From the NCBI GenBank assembly GCA_029207755.1, contig JARCOQ010000592.1:1-64000 (forward strand): 64,000 bases of DNA, written 5' to 3'. This document shows positions 61,101 through 64,000 of this stretch, one piece after another. This DNA is from Chamaea fasciata (Eukaryota > Chordata > Aves > Passeriformes > Sylviidae). Below the pieces are notes generated by a model. The model made no database searches, had not been told where the DNA came from, and saw nothing but the letters and a program-made list of their open reading frames with translations. Both the position numbers and the translations under genes were made by a program. Each line of letters starts with the position of its first letter. The first letter of the stretch is position 1.

Positions 61101-64000
61101 TTTCCAGAGGTAAGTAAAGTCAGCTGCCCAGGTGCCTGATGTCAGTTTGTAGGAGGCCTTTGGCCCTCCAAGGGAAGCTAGTCTTCCAGTTTGTGGCAGC
61201 ATGCATCTGGAAGAAATCCTGTTCTGTTCGGGATTGTAGGTGGCCGAGGCCAGGTGCCCGGCAGAGGGAGTTGGGCACAAATGATGGCCTCTTTCCAGCG
61301 GTAAGTAAAGTCAGCTGCCCAGGTGTCTGATGTCAGTTTGTAGCAGGCCTTTGGCCCCTCCAAGGGAAGCTAGTCTTCCAGTTTGTGGCAGCTTGCATCT
61401 TGAAGAAATGCTGTTCTGCTCATGATTGTATGCGGCCGAGGCCAGGTGCCCGGCAGAGGGAGTTGGGCACAAATGATGGCCTGTTTCCAGGGGTAAGTAA
61501 AGTCAGCTGCCCAGGTGCCTGATGTCAGTTTGTAGCAGGCCTTTGGCCCTCCATGGGAAGCCAGGCTTCCAGCTTGTGGCAGCTTGCATCTGGAAGAAAT
61601 CCTGTTCCGTTCGGGATTGTTGGTGGCCGAGGCCAGGTGCCCGGCAGAGGAAATTGGGCACAAAGGATGGCCTGTTTCCAGGGGTAAGTAAAGTCAGCTG
61701 CCCAGGTGCCTGATGTCAGTTTGTAAGAGGCCTTTGGCCCTCCAAGGGAAGCCAGGCTTCCAGCTTGTGGCAGCTTGCATCTGGAAGAAATTCTGTTCTG
61801 TTTGGGATTGTAGGTGGCCGAGGCCTGGTGCCCGGCAGAGGGAGTTGGGCACAAATGATGGCCTGTTTCCAGGGCTAAGTAAAGTCAGCTGCCCAGGTGC
61901 CTGATGTCAGTTTGTAGGAGGCCTTTGGCCCTGCAAGGGAAGCTAGTCTTCCAGTTTGTGGCAGCATGCATCTGGAAGAAATCCTGTTCCGTTCGGGATT
62001 GTAGGTGGCCGAGGCCTGGTGCCCGGCAGAGGGAGTTGGGAACAAAGGATGGCCTGTTTCCAGGAGTAAGTAAAGTTAGCTGCCCAGGTGCCTGATGTCA
62101 GTTTGTAGGAGGCCTTTGGCCCTCCAAGGGAAGCTTGTCTTCCAGTTTGTGGCAGCTTGCATCTGGAAGAAATGCTGTTTTGCTCGGGAGTGTAGGTGGC
62201 CGAGGCCTGGTGCCTGGCAGAGGGAGTTGGGCACAAATGATGGCCTGTTTCCAGGGGTAAGTAAAGTCAGTTGCCCAGGTGCCTGATGTCAGTTTGTAGC
62301 AGGCCTTTGGCCCTCCATGGGAAGCCAGGCTTCCAGCTTGTGGCAGCTTGCATCTGGAAGAAATCCTGTTCCGTTCGGGATTGTAGGTGGCCGAGGCCAG
62401 GTGCCCAGCAGAGGAAATTGGGCACAAAGGATGGCCTGTTTCCAGGGGTAAGTAAAGTCAGCTGCCCCAGGTGCCTGATGTCAGTTTGTAGGAGGCCTTT
62501 GGCCCTCCAAGGGAAGCCAGGCTTCCAGCTTGTGGCAGCTTGCATCTGGAAGAAATCCTGTTCTGTTTGGGATTGTCGGTGGCCGAGGCCTGGTGCCCGG
62601 CAGAGGGAGTTGGGCACAAATGATGGCCTGTTTCCAGTGGTAAGTAAAGTCAGCTGCCCAGGTGCCTGATGTCAGTTTGTAGTAGGCATTTGGCTTTTCA
62701 AGGGAAACTAGTCTTCCAGCTGTGGCAGCTTGCATCTGGAAGAAATCCTGTTCCATTCGGGATTGTAGGTGGCCGAGGCCAGGTGCCCGGCAGAGGGAGT
62801 TGGGCACAAATGATGGCCTGTTTCCAGGGGTAAGTAAAGTCAGCTGCCCAGGTGCCTGATGTCAGTTTGTAGGAGGCCTTTGGCCCTCCAAGGCAAGCAA
62901 GTCTTCCAGATTGTGGCAGCTTGCATCTGGAAGAAATCCTGTTCCATTCGGGATTGTAGGTGGCCGAGGCCAGGTGCCCGGCAGAGGGAGTTGGGCACAA
63001 ATGATGGCCTGTTTCCAGGGGTAAGTAAAGTCAGCTGCCCAGGTGCCTGATGTCAGTTTGTAGGAGGCCTTTGGCTTTTCAAGGGAAACTAGTCTTCCAG
63101 CTGTGGCAGCTTGCATCTGGAAGAAATCCTGTTCCATTCGGGATTGTAGGTGGCCGAGGCCAGGTGCCCGGCAGAGGGAGTTGGGCACAAATGATGGCCT
63201 GTTTCCAAGGGTAAGTAAAGTCAGCTGCCCAGGTGCCTGATGTCAGTTTGTAGGAGGCCTTTGGCCCTCCAAGGCAAGCAAGTCTTCCAGATTGTGGCAG
63301 CTTGCATCTGGAAGAAATCCTGTTCCATTCGGGATTGTAGGTGGCCGAGGCCAGGTGCCCGGCAGAGGGAGTTGGGAACAAAGGATGGCCTGTTTCCAGG
63401 GGTAAGTAAAGTTAGCTGCCCAGGTGCCTGGTGTCAGTTTGTAGGAGGCCTTTGGCCCTCCATGGGAAGCCAGGCTTCCAGCTTGTGGCAGCTTGCATCT
63501 GGAAGAAATCCTGTTCCGTTCGGGATTGTAGGTGGCCGAGGCCAGGTGCCCAGCAGAGGAAATTGGGCACAAAGGATGGCCTGTTTCCAGGGGTAAGTAA
63601 AGTCAGCTGCCCAGGTGCCTGATGTCAGTTTGTAGGAGGCCTTTGGCCCTCCAAGGGAAGCCAGGCTTCCAGCTTGTGGCAGCTTGCATCTGGAAGAAAT
63701 CTGTTCTGTTTGGGATTGTCGGTGGCCGAGGCCTGGTGCCCGGCAGAGGGAGTTGGGCACAAATGATGGCCTGTTTCCAGTGGTAAGTAAAGTCAGCTGC
63801 CCAGGTGCCTGATGTCAGTTTGTAGTAGGCATTTGGCTTTTCAAGGGAAACTAGTCTTCCAGCTGTGGCCGCTTACATCTGGAAGAAATCCTGTTCCATT
63901 CGGGATTGTAGGTGGCCGAGGCCATGTGCCCGGCAGAGGGAGTTGGGCACAAATGATGGCCTGTTTCCAGGGGTAAGTAAAGTCAGCTGCCCAGGTGCCT
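52159..64000. repeat. Right-hand mosaic domain with recurring cassettes
   Basis: The cassette X, C2, hybrid X', C2 at 52732-53493 recurs at 62669-63430. A second cassette (a monomer with CCCAGCAGAGGAAATTGGG, one with TTCCAGTGGTAAG, and an X) begins at 53685, 58463, 59610, 62286 and 63431. The E monomer with GTGTCCGGCTAAGGTAG appears at 52159, 54832 and 60755. The last monomer starts at 63812 and lacks only its final base, so the array continues. Confidence 0.85.
54448..64000. other. Zone of clustered single-base indels
   Basis: Fifteen 1-bp length changes against the local monomer form are visible, near 54528, 54570, 55811, 55995 (loss), 56001, 57721, 57907, 58157, 59406, 59529, 60782, 61101, 61354, 62467 and 63700 (loss). 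Most lengthen or shorten a short run, usually C (CCC to CCCC). From 23,141 to 54,447 all monomers are 191 bp or the fixed 190-bp X form. Either the sequence is less accurate here or the array is drifting here. Confidence 0.85.

Larger units (their letters stand above)
1..64000. repeat. 191-bp tandem satellite array (whole window)
   Basis: The same unit follows itself head to tail from the first to the last base. The GATGTCAG anchor recurs with its ATG at 30, 221, 412, 603, 794 and so on. I count 335 monomer starts. The total length agrees with 335 x 191 after allowing for 25 monomers of 190 bp and the few 1-bp indels. All copies have one orientation and no other sequence interrupts them. Unit length (about a nucleosome plus linker), nested HORs and absence of transposons fit centromeric or pericentromeric satellite. 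The 191-bp length equals that of zebra finch Tgut191A, but sequence identity with it is not tested. Both ends of the window lie inside the array. Confidence 0.98.

Noticed and set aside
1..64000. CRISPR-like array of direct repeats
   Set aside because: There are no unique spacers. The whole 191-bp unit repeats, and variation is by shared point changes. No cas-like genes are present.
1..64000. Telomeric repeats, tRNA, rRNA or inverted array segments
   Set aside because: No TTAGGG runs, no tRNA or rRNA-like stretches and no reversal of monomer orientation were seen when reading through the window.

Overview
This window is one uninterrupted block of head-to-tail satellite DNA. I find no gene, RNA gene, mobile element or other unique sequence in it. 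The repeat unit is 191 bp, about 56% GC by hand count of a common-form monomer. Taking the ATG inside GATGTCAG as the monomer start, 335 monomers start between base 30 and base 63,812, all in the same orientation. The array runs past both ends of the window. The setting is a eukaryotic chromosome, and a (peri)centromeric array is the natural reading: nucleosome-sized unit, nested higher-order repeats (HORs), no transposons. The zebra finch centromeric satellite Tgut191A has the same unit length, so a bird, perhaps a passerine, is my best guess. That is a match of length only, because I cannot compare sequences here.

Layout. Bases 1-1,938 are a mosaic of monomer classes that also occur at 23-28 kb. 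Bases 1,939-20,656 form the 'A-B-C-D' HOR domain. It holds a near-identical 12-monomer tandem duplication (7,096-9,387 / 9,388-11,679) and a 24-monomer unit (11,871-16,454) with partial later copies from 16,455 and 19,320. Bases 20,657-23,140 are an island of 13 clearly diverged monomers with the remains of an old three-monomer HOR. Bases 23,141-40,896 are a mosaic in which a 190-bp class ('X') and a class with a substituted head ('E') recur. Bases 40,897-52,158 hold the clearest nested amplification: an 18-monomer unit (3,436 bp) in two copies, a 13-monomer unit (2,481 bp) in two copies that begins inside the second, and a 3-monomer unit (573 bp) amplified at its end. Bases 52,159-64,000 are again a mosaic. 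From about 54.4 kb this part carries 15 single-base indels, mostly in homopolymers, where the preceding 31 kb has none apart from the fixed 1-bp deletion of class X.

Open reading frames exist on both strands in nearly every monomer (about 63 codons forward, 97-163 codons reverse). They are by-products of a GC-rich repeat with few stop codons and are not annotated as genes. What is informative here is the history of the array: which monomers were copied together, where unequal exchanges left hybrid monomers, and where homogenisation has not reached.
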